Positions 11,750-22,665 of a DNA stretch of 31,374 bases are shown here, piece by piece. The notes beneath the pieces are model-generated. The model was given only the letters and a program-made list of their open reading frames with translations, did no database searches and was not told the DNA's origin. The DNA comes from Ophiosphaerella korrae. Taxonomy: Eukaryota; Ascomycota; Dothideomycetes; Pleosporales; Phaeosphaeriaceae. The translations under genes and the position numbers were made by a program. The stretch lies in contig JALNQF010000426.1 in assembly GCA_028456385.1 (NCBI GenBank), forward strand, positions 1 to 31,374, in the 5' to 3' direction. Each line of letters opens with the position of its first letter. Position 1 is the stretch's first letter.

Positions 11750-12960
11750 AGAGTATTACGTGTTGTATTTCTTTACTCCTAGCTACCTTTTCTTAAGGTT
11801 TAACTTGTGCTTATAGTGCTTCTTTCTTCTTCTTAGTTATTTTTAACTAAGTTTCTTTCTTAAGATCTTTACTCTTATAGTCTTTTGCAAAGTATTTTAG
11901 TTTCTTATATTTATAATATACTATATCCTTCTTCTTTTGTAATTAGCAATCTTTTGCGTAGTAGCCTAGTTTGCTATAGTTAAAGTACGTAAAGTCTTTA
12001 TTCTTTTTTTTCCTTTTTTCCTTGTTAGTATTAAAGATTATTAAGTCTCCCTTGTTGTAATTCTAGGTATAACCTCTATATTTGTTCTTCTTCTATTCTC
12101 GAAGATTGTTATCTATTTATATTACTTATTACTTTAGAGTTTCTAGTGTTTATAGTTTTTCTATGTGTATTATCTTGTATCTAATCTTAGAGTTAAGTCC
12201 TTGTTTAAATCGTAATATTAGGGCTAACTCGTTCTATTCTATGTTTTGCGATAGTTGTTTAAACTATAATACGTACTTAGGAATACTCTAGTTCTATATA
12301 AGCTTCTCTAGTTACTCTTTAGCTTGTTAGGTAACATCTATGTCTCTAAACGCTACTCTTATTCGTTTAGTAAAGTATTCGTAACTTCTAAAAATAGCTC
12401 TAGTTTTATCCTTTTAGGTTATTAGCGAGTGTGTTGTATAATCTATCTAGTAAGGTTTATACTATCTTATTGCGTCTTCCTCAAGGTGCAATCTAATATA
12501 TATTACCTTCTTTTCTTCTATGTCGAAGTGTAGTACTTATATATCTATCTAGAGTTGTGCTAATACAATAAAGGGTCTTAAGTTCTTTCTTGTCCTATTA
12601 AATTTCTTAAGAACAGGTATCTTTAGTAGTTTCTTTATCGCACTCGTTACTAGGCGTTGCGTAATTAGTTCTATTTAATTCTATCCTTAGATAATAGCCT
12701 TAATTTATACCTTATTTTGTTTTGCGTAATCTTATAGTTCTTTGTTTTGTATTTTTAAGGTATTAATTACTATTTTTATATCTTCTTTGTTGTTAATTAG
12801 TTAGTTAAGACGACCTTTAATTGTTTCCTATACAGTGCTATCTAATTCTAGGCTACTCCTAGGGGCTTTACCTAATTGTTTAGTTAAACTTTCTACTATC
12901 GTGTTAGCTAGACTATGCGCTACTTACGCTTTACTTCTCGTAATAACTAAATCAGCAAGG
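11750..12960 (-). pseudogene. Gypsy gag relic (copy D)
   Basis: The frame begins within a few codons of the 5' LTR. Its middle part reads like a retrotransposon capsid (KKFNRTRKNLRPFIVLAQL, later YFTKRIRVAFRDIDVTQQAK where stops are read as Q). At 12010-11880 are two degraded CCHC zinc knuckles: YFNYSKLGYYAKDC and YYKYKKLKYFAKDY, in which cysteines and histidines have become tyrosine (TGC/TGT to TAC/TAT, CAC to TAC), exactly the RIP change. Non-functional. Confidence 0.8.
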
Positions 12961-13384
12961 TGTAATAGGCCGCCTATTATCGACTACAGGCACCTAAAAT
13001 AGAGGTTAGTAGATTAGGAGGTAATAACAAAAGCTTGTGTTAGGATCTACAATAACTATAAATAATAGAAGATGTTTTGTAACTGTCTTGTATTAGCGTT
13101 CTGTAGTTAATAGATTAAATTGCTAATACTATCTTAACAATGCGCATCCTACTAGCTATATACTTATTATAATCTATAATCTATATTTGCTAAAATAGGT
13201 AGATTATAGATTATAATCTATAATCTATAGTTACTAAGAGTCTATAGATTATAGATTACCTTAGGTGTCCTAGTTGTGTGTAGTTTCCTAATTAAAGTCG
13301 TTACCTCGCTCGTCTTATGCTTCGTTAGCGCCTAGATTAGGGCTAATTAGTTCTATCTCGATTTCTTCTGTTACACCCGTAACA
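12961..13384 (-). repeat. 5' LTR of gypsy D
   Basis: 424 bp, TGTAATAGG...CCCGTAACA on the plus strand. In element orientation it starts with the near-palindrome TGTTACGGGTGTAACA (13384-13369). The 26-base palindrome is repeated here at about 13200-13230. Followed by target duplication AGAGG (13385-13389). Confidence 0.95.
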
Positions 13385-13389
13385 AGAGG
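13385..13389. repeat. Target-site duplication of element D (right copy)
   Basis: AGAGG, identical to 6358-6362. Confidence 0.95.
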
Positions 13390-16300
13390 CTTTTTCTATT
13401 ACTTTCTAAATCTATTTATTAAGCTTGTTACTTGTTCTTTTAAGTATAGCTACTACCTTAAGTAAGTTTAAGACTAAATATTCTTCTTTATTCTTAACTA
13501 GAACTATACTAGTTATATTTACTTCTTCTTATAAGTTTAGTCTCTTACTAAGGGCGTATATAAATTAATTATCCTTCCCTTTTATATATATAATCTCTAG
13601 ATTAAATATTAATAAGAATTCTTACTATCTTATATAACGATATAATAAGTCTTTATTTATTATAAATTTTATTATATTCTTGTAGTCTATATAGACCTTT
13701 ATATAATATTTTACTTTTTATCGATATACTTTCTACTATTTAAATACTTTATAGAATACTAGTATTTTTTTATTATAGATTTAGTAGCTAAGCTCTACTA
13801 GTATTATTTTCTTAGAGAAATATTTAACTAGGTATTGTTACTTAGTATCTAAATCTCCTTGTATTAGTACTATTTTATAGACTAAGTTTAATATATCTAT
13901 TTTTACTATTACTAGTAGTTCTAGGTTATATATCTTAATAACTAGGTTCTCTTTAAACTTCTATTTAATTTAGTTAAATACTTTATTATATTCTTAAGTC
14001 TATTTAAATAGTGTATTTTTCTTTATAAGCTTTATTAGTAGTTCTATTATCTTAGACTATTTTACTATTAGCTTTCTATAAAAATTTACTAGCTTATAGA
14101 ATTATTATACTTCTTGTAGGTTCTTTAGTATTAGCTATTCTTAGATTATCTTAATCTTATTTAAGTTAATCTATATCTTTCCTAGTTTAATAATAAATCT
14201 AAAGAAGTCTATTTTTTTATATAGAACTTATGTTTCCTTATCTTAAAGAATAATTTATTTTCTACTAGTTTTTATAGTACTTTGTATATATATTGCGTAG
14301 ACTCTTCTTTTAATTTTAAGAATATAAAGATATTATCTAGGTATATAAATATAAATACGTCTAAGTATTCTCTTAGGACTATATTAATTCTTTCTTAAAA
14401 CGCTACTATTACGTTTATTAATCTAAAAGGTATAACTATATTTTTAAATAGTCTATATTATATTTAAAATGCTATTTTCTATTTATTACTTTTTTTAGTT
14501 CTAATCTAATAATATACGTTTTAGAAATCTAGCTTTATAAAGATTTAAGCTTTTTATAGCTTTTCTTATATTTTGTTTTTATATAGTAAAGAGTATTAGT
14601 TTTTATCTATTAGTGTTTTTATCTTTCTAAAGTCTATATAGAGTCTTTTATTATTTATCTCTTTCTTATTTATAAAGATAAGTTTATATACTACTAAAGA
14701 TTAGGATTCTTATATTTATCTTTTTCTTATAGTATTCTTAATAAATATTTACTTAATTTTTAACTATTCCTTAGTCTTTCTATATACTAAGCTCTATCCT
14801 ATATTCTTTCTTTTTTCTAGGTTAATTACTAAGTCCTATAGTTAATATTCTAGAAGATAATCTTTAGGTTTTATAAGTTATTTTTCTTATTTTTTATATT
14901 TATCTAGGAACTATATTTTGTATATACTTATATTAGCTTTTAATATATCTTGTTTAAGATAGTTAATTTTTCTTATTTTCTAATTAATTCTTAGGTTAGT
15001 TTTCTATAGCTAAGGTATTCCTAATATAATTTTTTATTTATTATTAATTGTTGTTATATCTATAACTATGTTTTTAATCTTTAACTTTTTTAGCTCTAGA
15101 ATAGAGGGTACTATTTTAAACCTAATAGGTTCTTAGAATAGTTTTCTTTTAATTATACTTAATTGTTAAGGGTACTTCTTTATTATATAATATTTTCCTT
15201 GTATTTTTATAAACCTTTTTAATATAAAATTCTTTATAGCTTTACTATTAATTATTACTTATACTTCTTTTCTTTAGTATATACTTATTTTTATAATGTA
15301 TAGGCCTCTTATACTTTCTACCTATTCTTATATAGGTAATTTTGTAAATTATCTATTATTGCGAGATACGAGCTTAGGAATAAGTAGGAGATAATTATTA
15401 ATTAAAGAGCTATCTAAGCTAGGCTACTTATATACAGTAGAGTAGCTCGAATAGCTCGTGCGGCTCGCTTACTACTGCGGGCTTACCTAAATTATATAGA
15501 GCAGAGCTCTAACTTGCGATATCTATCTTTCTAAAGCTATTACTCTTCTTTAAGCTTATATTCTTTGTGTTTTAAATATTTATTATTTTTACATTTATAC
15601 TGTAGTCTTCCTAAGATATATTTCTTAGTTAGTCTTGTTTTAAGCCTAATTAATATACAATCTTTATCGTTTATCTTAACTATTTCCTAACCTCTAATAT
15701 CTTTTCTTAGGATTGCTTTTATATAATTATATTCTTATCTTCTTACTAGCTAAATATTATACCTAATTTTAAGTTCTTTATATATTTTATATTCTATATT
15801 TAGATATAATACTTATAATATTTTAAAATATACTAGATATTCTAGGATTAATCCCTTGTTATCTCCTTCCTAGTACCTATCTATACTAAGTTCTATTTTT
15901 ACTAGAATATAGTATACTACTAGTATACTTAGTATATAGGCTTTATTAATCTATTACGTTATTTTAGTAAAGATTTACTACTCTCTTTATATAAGTATTC
16001 TTCTTACTATAACTATATATTACTTAATCTACTATTAGAATATTATAAACTTTATTACTTTAAGGTTGTATATTTTCTATTCTTTGTACACTTTCTCTAT
16101 ACTTATAACTAGTAAGTATTTCTAAATAAAGTACTATTTATAATTTTATTCTATTATATCTATTATTGTATAACTATTATAACTATATATATCTAACTAG
16201 GTATACTCTATACTTCTTATATTAACTTCTTTATCTTTATTACTCTATATTTCTTTAGATATAATAGTAGTAGTCTTCTTATCTTCTACTAGTCCTTTAG

Positions 16301-17700
16301 TAGGGATTAATAGGGTCTAGGGCTTCTCCCCTTCTAATTCTTCTATTAGTAGGTCTATTATACGTCTTATTTCTTTAAGCTTTACTTAAGTCCTTTCTTT
16401 TATTACTACTACTCTCTATTTCTTATATAAAAACTATCTTACTTTTTACTTACTTAAGAAATAAGTATAGTAGTTATCTTTATAATAAAAGGTCTAGTAA
16501 AGTATTATATACTATTTTTTACTTCTTACTACTTTCTCTTAAAGTTTAGCTTATACTTTTAGTACTTCTTTCTTCTTTTTAGTTATATTTAACTAAGTCT
16601 CTTTCTTTTAATCTTTACTTACGTAGTCTTTTATAAAGTATCTTAGTTTCCTATATTTATAATATATTATATTTTTCTTCTTTAACTAATAGTCTTTTAT
16701 ATAGTAGCTTTTTATACTATAATTAAAGTACGTTAAGTCTTTATTCTTTTTCTTCTTATCTTTATTAGTATTAAAGATTATAGAGTCTTTAGTATTATAA
16801 ATTTTAATTTATCCTCTATATTTATTTTTTTTCTATTCTTAGAGGTTATTATTAATTTATATTACGTACTCTTTTAGACCTTCTAGCGTTCTTAGTTTTT
16901 CTATATAGATTATCTTGCATTAGATTCTTTCTTTTAATCTTTATTTAAATTTTAATATTAAAGATAGCTTATTCTATTCTATATTTTATTATAGTTATTT
17001 AAACTATAATATATATTTAGAAATCCTCTTATTCTATATAAGCTTTTTAAGCTTTTTATTAGCTTATTAGGTAATATCTATATTCTTAAATACTACTTTT
17101 ATTTATTTTATAAAGTATTTATAACTTCTAAAAATAGTTCTTGTTTTATCTTTCTATATTCCTAGAGTATATATTATATAGTTTATTTAGTAAGGTTTAT
17201 ACTATCTTATTATATCTTCTTTAAGGTGTATTCTAATATATATTACCTTCTTTTCTTTAGAATTAAAGTGTAGTACTTGTATATTAATCTAGAGTTATAC
17301 AAAAGCTATAAAAAGTCTTAGTTTCTCTCTTGTTCTATTAAACTTTTTAAGTACTAGTATCTTAGGTAGCTTTTTTATCTTACTTATTTCTAGTCTCTAG
17401 GTAATTAGTTCTATCTAGTTCTATCTTATTATAATAGCCTTAATCTAGAGTTTATTTTACTTAATATAGTCTTGTAATTCTTTATTCTATATCTCTAATA
17501 CATTAATTACTAATTTTATACCTTCTTTCTTAGAGATTAAGTTGTTTACATAATATTTAACTACTTTCTATAAAGTATTATCTAATTTATAGCTACTTAG
17601 AGGTACTATACTTCTTTTCTTAGTTAAGCTTTCTACTATTATATTAGCTTAGACTATACACTACTTATACTTTACTTCTCTAATAACTAAATTAGTAAGG
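13390..17700 (-). pseudogene. Gypsy gag-pol relic (copy C): RNase H, RT, protease, gag
   Basis: Minus strand. RNase H and RT lie at ~13450-14900; the RT box near 14360-14330 reads YLDNIFIF. Protease is at ~15280-14960 (homologous to D 10720-10390), the zinc-knuckle region at ~16760-16620, and gag runs up to the LTR. Nearly every CA and TG has been lost and stops are everywhere. Domain assignment relies on alignment with copy D rather than on intact motifs. Confidence 0.75.
15357..15520. mobile_element. 164-bp MITE-like insertion, not RIP-mutated, inside gypsy C
   Basis: Copy D has no counterpart to these bases: C matches D on both sides and is interrupted here. Flanked by direct repeats ATCTAT (15351-15356 and 15521-15526). 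Its ends form an imperfect inverted repeat: ATTGCGAGATACGAGCT at the left, ATCGCAAGTTAGAGCT read inward from the right. Unlike its host it contains CG, TG and CA (for example GCTCGTGCGGCTCGC), with AGCTCG repeated three times. No coding capacity. Superfamily not determined; the 6-bp duplication is uncertain. Confidence 0.65.
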
Positions 17701-18142
17701 TATAATAGGGTTACCTATTATTAACTATACGTAACCTTTATAGTAGTAGTAGATTAAAGAGTAATAATAAAAGCTTATAGGTTAATCTATAATAGGCTAT
17801 AAATAATAGAATAATTCTTATAATATTAAGTATTGTTACTTGTAGTTAATAATTAAATTACTAATACCCTCCTAATAATACGTATTATTACTTAACTATA
17901 TACTTATACTCTCTTAGTACTTTATAACTTTGTATTTACTAATATTATAAATTTATAAATTTATTACGTGTCTACTTTACAACTTTGTATTTACTAAGAT
18001 CTTGAATTTGTAAATTTGTTTTGTATCTCTATTGTAGTTAGTTTCCTAATTAAGTTTATCTCCCTATAGGTTATATATATTATTATTATTTACTATAAGA
18101 CTAATTAGCTCTTTGTAATTGTCTCTTATTATAGCTATAATA
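17701..18142 (-). repeat. LTR C (5' LTR of gypsy copy C)
   Basis: 442 bp, TATAATAGGG...AGCTATAATA on the plus strand (TG/CA ends mutated). It has the same 55-bp tandem cassette as LTR A, in inverse orientation (17921-17975 and 17976-18030). Right flank at 18143 is unrelated AT-rich DNA. Confidence 0.85.
17921..18030. repeat. 55-bp tandem duplication inside LTR C
   Basis: Two units, each with AACTTTGTATTTACTAA near the start. The second unit (17976-18030) keeps TG in several places where the first has TA. Confidence 0.8.
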
Positions 18143-18318
18143 TAAGATAAATTAATATAAACTTAAGTAATTAAAGAGTTAATTAATTATTCTCTATTTT
18201 TACCTCTACCTTTATACTATATCTATATATCTATACTATAGTAGTTTTAGCTAGGTCTCTTAAAATAGTAGTAAGTTAAATCCTTAGTATTTATTTTATT
18301 AAGATACTAGTTCCTTTA
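18143..18318. other. AT-rich spacer
   Basis: RIP-type DNA between LTR C and the pogo element. No frame, LTR or inverted repeat recognised. Confidence 0.5.
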
Positions 18319-18390
18319 ACGTATTTTACTAACGAAATAGATAAACTAATAAAATAGATACTTTTTCTTAGTACTATAAATACTATATCT
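18319..18390. repeat. Left terminal inverted repeat of pogo element 1
   Basis: Starts ACGTATTTTACTAACGAAAT; inverse complement of 20096-20167 with about three mismatches over 72 bases. Confidence 0.9.
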
Positions 18391-18429
18391 ATACTACTAT
18401 GTTTTAACAATAATGAAAATATATTTCTA

Positions 18430-20075
18430 AGTAAGAAGGTAAGCTTAAGCTTACTCTTTAAGCCTTAGCTATAAGCTAATTTTAAAGCTAACAACGCACT
18501 ACTAAAGCTTTTAACGTTAATTATTATTAACTCTTTAATAAACTTAATAGAATTGCAATATAAGCTACTATATAAGCTAATAACTAGAAACTTGCTATAA
18601 TTAAAGAAGAGATAATTATTTAATATATTCTTAACCTAAATAAATTAGGATTTACCTCCTAGCTCTATAAGGTAGCTAATATAGCTAATAAATTACTAGC
18701 TAAGTAAAGTAAAAAGCTTATAGGTAAGAACTAGGCTATATACTTTATAAAGCGTTTAGATAAGCTAAAAATAGCGTTTAACTAAGTAAAGGATTGCTAA
18801 AGAATACTATAAAAGAATCCTAATGTTATTAGTACGTAGTTTAAGCTTATAAAGAAGATAAAGGCTAAATATAAAGTATAAGATAAAGACGTCTATAACT
18901 TTAATAAGACTAGCTTCTAGATAACTGTAATTAAGTTAATAAAAGTTATTATAAGCTTAGAGAAGTATATAAGGCCTATACTTATTTAGAATAGTAATTA
19001 TAAGTAGACTATAGTAATCTAGGGTATTAACGTAGTAAAGTATATAATCTTACTATTTATTATCTATAAAGGACGTGTTTATATCTCTACTTAGTGTAAA
19101 GAGGTAAGTATACTACCTAATTAGAAGCTCTTAGTCTTAGAGAATAGCTAGATAACTAATATACTTAGCTTAGAGTAGTTAAAGTACTTTAATACATATA
19201 CAAAGTCGTATTAAGTAAAAGTATATTAGCTACTTATCTTAGATAGCTATAAAAGCTATCTTAACTAAGATTTTAAAGACTACTACTTTAAAAATAAAAT
19301 TCTTACCTTTTATTTACTAGCCTATTTATTATATATCCTCTAGCTACTTAATATAGTATACTTCTTACTACTAAAGCGTAAGTACTCTAAGTATATACAA
19401 GACTTAGTATAGAAACGCGTCTTCTATATTAATAAAGAAGCCTTCTTTCTAGCTTTTAGAGATACGTTTTTTAACGTATTTACTAAGTAGAACTATAAGA
19501 AGGCCTTTAAGGCTTTATAACTTATTCTTTTAAATACGTAAAGTATACTAGATTACTTTAATATCTATATTTGTACTCTACTAGGACCTTTACTACTAGA
19601 AACGCTATAGTAGTTAAAGACTCTAAGTAATACTTACAAATTTAGGTCTTAGTTAAAGTACTTAAGTAGCTCTCTTTATTACTTACTTACTACTATATAG
19701 AGCTTCCTTTACTAGCTTATTAAAGGCGTTAAATTAATACTATATAAAAGCGTTATTTAAGAAGCTTATATCTAAGAGCTTAAAAAGTAATTAGAAGTAA
19801 TAACTAAGTAAAAATTACGTAAACAAAAGTAAATCTAGTATAGCAAGACTATAGAGTATAAAGAGGTATTAATATAGGTAGCTAGAGAGGTATTAATAGC
19901 TACGTAGAAGGGTAAGAAGCTTTATAGTAGAAATAATTAAGAAAGAGCTTAACTAGGATAATAGTACTATAAAAACTATAGGAAGACTAGGTACAACGCA
20001 CGAATATACTAGGAAGATAAAGAAGAGACTTCTAAATTAGATAATAGTATTATAGTAGTAGGGAGTACTAAGTAA
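18430..20075 (+). pseudogene. Pogo/Fot1-type transposase relic (DDE_1)
   Basis: About 550 codons, broken by many TAA/TAG and some frame changes. Order: a helix-turn-helix region (EEIIIQYILNLNKLGFT near 18607-18657, then GKNQAIYFIKRLDKLKIAFN). First catalytic block at ~18893-18917 read as VYNFNKTSF where NFDETGF is expected. Second block near 19234-19263 read as LILDSYKSY for LILDGHESH. Third block near 19334-19360 read as LQLLNIVYF for LQPLDV. D-to-N, E-to-K and H-to-Y changes all follow from C-to-T/G-to-A. Start approximate; stop at 20073-20075 may itself be mutated. Confidence 0.85.
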
Positions 20076-20095
20076 AGTTTGTTATTAACTTCTAA

Positions 20096-20167
20096 AGATA
20101 TAGTATTTATAGTACTTAGAAAAAGTATCTATTTTATTAGTTTATCGATTTTGTTAGTAAAATACGT
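20096..20167. repeat. Right terminal inverted repeat of pogo element 1
   Basis: Inverse complement of 18319-18390; ends AAAATACGT followed by TA. Confidence 0.9.
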
Positions 20168-20480
20168 TATTATATTTATTATACTAATATAGACAAATTT
20201 CTTATATATAAGATTCTTTATTTAATTTTTTACTTATAAAAGTTAAAGCTATAATCCTTTTAGCTATAGTAAGGTTAGTAGCTTAGTAATTATTATACTT
20301 ATACAAATATACTATTACGTATCTAATTATATATCTAGTTAAATATCTTATCTAATAGTTCTAAAGCCTAGTAACGTATTATAATACTAAAAAAACTTTA
20401 TATATAGTATTTTATATATAATTTTATTCTTTTCTACTTTTACTAGCTTTAATATACTTATAAAATAAGTAAGATTTATA
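20168..20480. other. AT-rich spacer between the two pogo elements
   Basis: No frame or repeat recognised. Its right part may contain the undetermined outer tip of pogo element 2. Confidence 0.45.
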
Positions 20481-20545
20481 AATATAATATAAAATAATAT
20501 AAGTAAAGCGTATACTATACTTAGCTTATTAAAAAACTAAATATA

Positions 20546-20610
20546 AATAAATATATATATATACGTAATACTTTAGTTTATATAATACTTTACTTTTACT
20601 AAAGTTATAA
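20546..20610. repeat. Left inverted repeat of pogo element 2 (RIP-mutated)
   Basis: Contains TACGTAATACTTTAGTTTAT, the mutated equivalent of CGCGTGATGCCTCAGTTCGC on the minus strand of the right repeat. Roughly half the positions differ; I count about three transversions, the rest being transitions in one direction. Confidence 0.8.
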
Positions 20611-20702
20611 TTTTAAAGATAAAGCTATAGAGCTATATATAATTACTATTATAATAAGATTTTATAGTAGAGTAGTAACTAGAAACTTATAAGATATTTA
20701 GA

Positions 20703-22571
20703 CTATCTAAATTTTACTAAGAAGCTAACGTTATAGCTAGAATAAGTAGTTTTAAGTAGAATAACTAATATAGCTACTTAAGACTCCTTACTACTTATAG
20801 TATTAACTACTTATTTACTACACTTGTTCTTTTAAGTAAATAAACTTAAAGCTTCTTTTTTTTACTTTTAGCTAAGTTATATAGAATTCTTAGTGTTAAT
20901 AGCTACGCGCTAAGCTACGTACTAAGCTACTTTCTCTACTCTCTCTTTTTCTCTTACTAACTTAGCTACTTCTTATACTATATACTTCTCTTTAGCTAGC
21001 TTCTTTTTATATTAGTAAGTAGCTTATTATAGCTCTCTCTTCTTAGCTTTTTAAACTTTCTCTTACTCTTTTTCTTACTCTTTTACTTTCTTATAATAAT
21101 AAGCTTCTCTTAGCTTATATAGTAACTAGAAAATAGCTCTACTATAGTACTCTTTATAGTACTAGAAGTTAAGAAAGTTACTCTTTTTCTTATACTTTTT
21201 TTAGATACTAAAAGCTACTAATAGTCTTTTATTCTTATATTATATAATCTTGTATTAAGTTTAAAAGTAATATAGTAAAGTCTTTATTATCTTAGCTTAA
21301 AACTAAGTAGTATCTTTTATAGTACTCTAGTTAAAGCTATTTATTTACTTCTAGTTACTATTATAGAGGCTTAATAGTAATATAAAGCTCTAGCTCTTAT
21401 TAGCTAGCTTATAATTAAACTATTTAAAGATCTTATTAGTATCTTTTTTCTAGATACTTATACTTTTAAATAACTTAAGTATTATAAAAGATTTAAAAGT
21501 CTTTATCTAAGCTTACTAGAAAAGTAGAAAGAAGTTATCTTTACTAACTAAGATAAAGCCTTAAGCTTACTAAAAGTAGTTATTAAGTTTAACTATATAA
21601 GTAGACGTAAGAGGCCTAAATATTACTATATTAAGTAGCTAAAGAGAGTAAGTTAAATATAGAGAAAAGATAAGAAGTAAGATCTAATTTTTATTATAAT
21701 AGTTAATAAAATCTAAAGTAATATAAAAGCTATACCTATCTATAATAAGTAACTAATATAAGCGTCTAGCTTTAGTAGTAGTATAGTAGTTAAATACTTA
21801 CTTAAGCTAGGCTAGACTAACGTTATTATTTATCTATCTAGATAAAGATAAGCTAATAAAGACTTAATACTCTCTAGCTTTAATTATATCTACTTATACT
21901 AATTTTATAGCTTTTTAGGTAGCTTTATATATAAGTTTAAGTAGTAAAGATATTTTATCTATATAGATATACGCTTAAGTAGTTATTTACTTGTAAGAGC
22001 TATCTTAGAGAGGTTCCTAAGCCTCTTTTTTCTCTTATATTACTTAGCTAAAGATATATTTAGACCTCCTAGTAATACTAATTATAAAGCCTTTCTTATC
22101 TATAGTATATATATACTATAGCTCTATCTAATATTCTTTTATCTTCTAATATAACAAGTTAAAGTATAGCTTATACTTTGTATAAGAATTAGCTTTATAG
22201 CTTTTGTAGTTAATACTAGTAGTCTATTTAGATATAAGTAAGCTCTAGTTTTAATAGAGGAAGCGAGTTACCTAGCTCTAGCTAATAGTCTCGTGAGCTA
22301 CCTGTAACGCTAAGTTTCTTATTATCTCTCTTGTAGGTAGAAGGCCTCTCTCTATAAGCTTTTTGATATACTGTACAAGCTTATCCTCTTGCTATAGGCT
22401 GAGCTTTCTCTGGTTGAGTTTCTTAGTCTGATTTGAGCTTGTTAGGCCTTGGTGTCTTCGGCGTAGCGTAGATGCTTCAACATTATGTTTGGCAGCAATC
22501 TTTCTATATGAAAAACCCTCTCCTAGTTCTTGCGATTCGATTTCTTCAATTGCAGCTTGAATCGGGTCCAT
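20703..22571 (-). pseudogene. Pogo-type transposase relic (psq/Tc5 HTH + DDE_1)
   Basis: ATG at 22571. 623 codons to a TAG at 20705-20703 with no net frameshift. The first ~105 codons are almost intact (MDPIQAAIEEIESQELGEGF, then YRKIAAKHNVEASTLRRRH), a psq-type helix-turn-helix; the first stop is a TAG at codon 72. Next a Tc5-type HTH (VTRFL), then the catalytic part: YTIDKKGFII (expected IDEKGF), RSKYIFS, LLIIDRYSF (expected LLILDGHGSH), and LQLLNIVIFRPLT (expected LQPLDVVMFKPLS). It ends with a K/E-rich coiled coil and KTTYSSYNVSFLVKFR, which resembles the basic tail KTTRSGRNV..PARFR. Non-functional. Confidence 0.85.
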
Positions 22572-22602
22572 ATTGGTGGAGTTATCGCGTGTTGTAGAAA
22601 CT

Positions 22603-22665
22603 CAAGTTTGGTGGGGGTGGGGCATCACGCGAACTGAGGCATCACGCGCACAGACACGTTATTGC
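22603..22665. repeat. Right inverted repeat of pogo element 2 (unmutated) with internal direct repeat
   Basis: Holds GGCATCACGCG twice, 17 bp apart (22621-22631 and 22638-22648), a possible transposase-binding repeat. Normal CG, CA and TG content. Confidence 0.75.

Larger units (their letters stand above)
6363..13384 (-). mobile_element. Complete Ty3/gypsy LTR retrotransposon D (nested in C)
   Basis: 7022 bp, transcribed right to left, with two LTRs of equal length (424 bp) and a 5-bp target duplication AGAGG. Internal order on the minus strand: gag with two CCHC knuckles, protease, RT, RNase H, integrase, chromodomain, 3' region, polypurine tract. The chromodomain after integrase places it among chromoviruses. 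It keeps more CA and TG than copy C, so it is younger or passed through fewer RIP cycles. Even so, every long frame carries stops and it cannot be autonomous as read. Confidence 0.95.
13390..18142 (-). mobile_element. Ty3/gypsy copy C, 5' segment (right of nested element D)
   Basis: Minus-strand internal DNA of copy C, from the RNase H-integrase linker rightwards through RNase H, RT, protease and gag to its 5' LTR. Homologous to D over its whole length but far more mutated. It also carries a small foreign insertion at 15357-15520. Together with 4204-6362 it forms one element split by D. Confidence 0.85.
18319..20167 (+). mobile_element. Complete Fot1/Pot2-type (pogo) DNA transposon
   Basis: 1849 bp bounded by near-perfect ~72-bp inverted repeats and flanked by TA on both sides (18317-18318, 20168-20169), the target of the Tc1/mariner/pogo superfamily. 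Size and single transposase fit Fot1/Pot2 elements of ascomycetes. The transposase is riddled with RIP-type stops. Confidence 0.9.

Noticed and set aside
8407..12291. Plus-strand frames at 8407-8589 and 12082-12291
   Set aside because: Antisense to integrase and gag of gypsy D; a stop-free run by chance.
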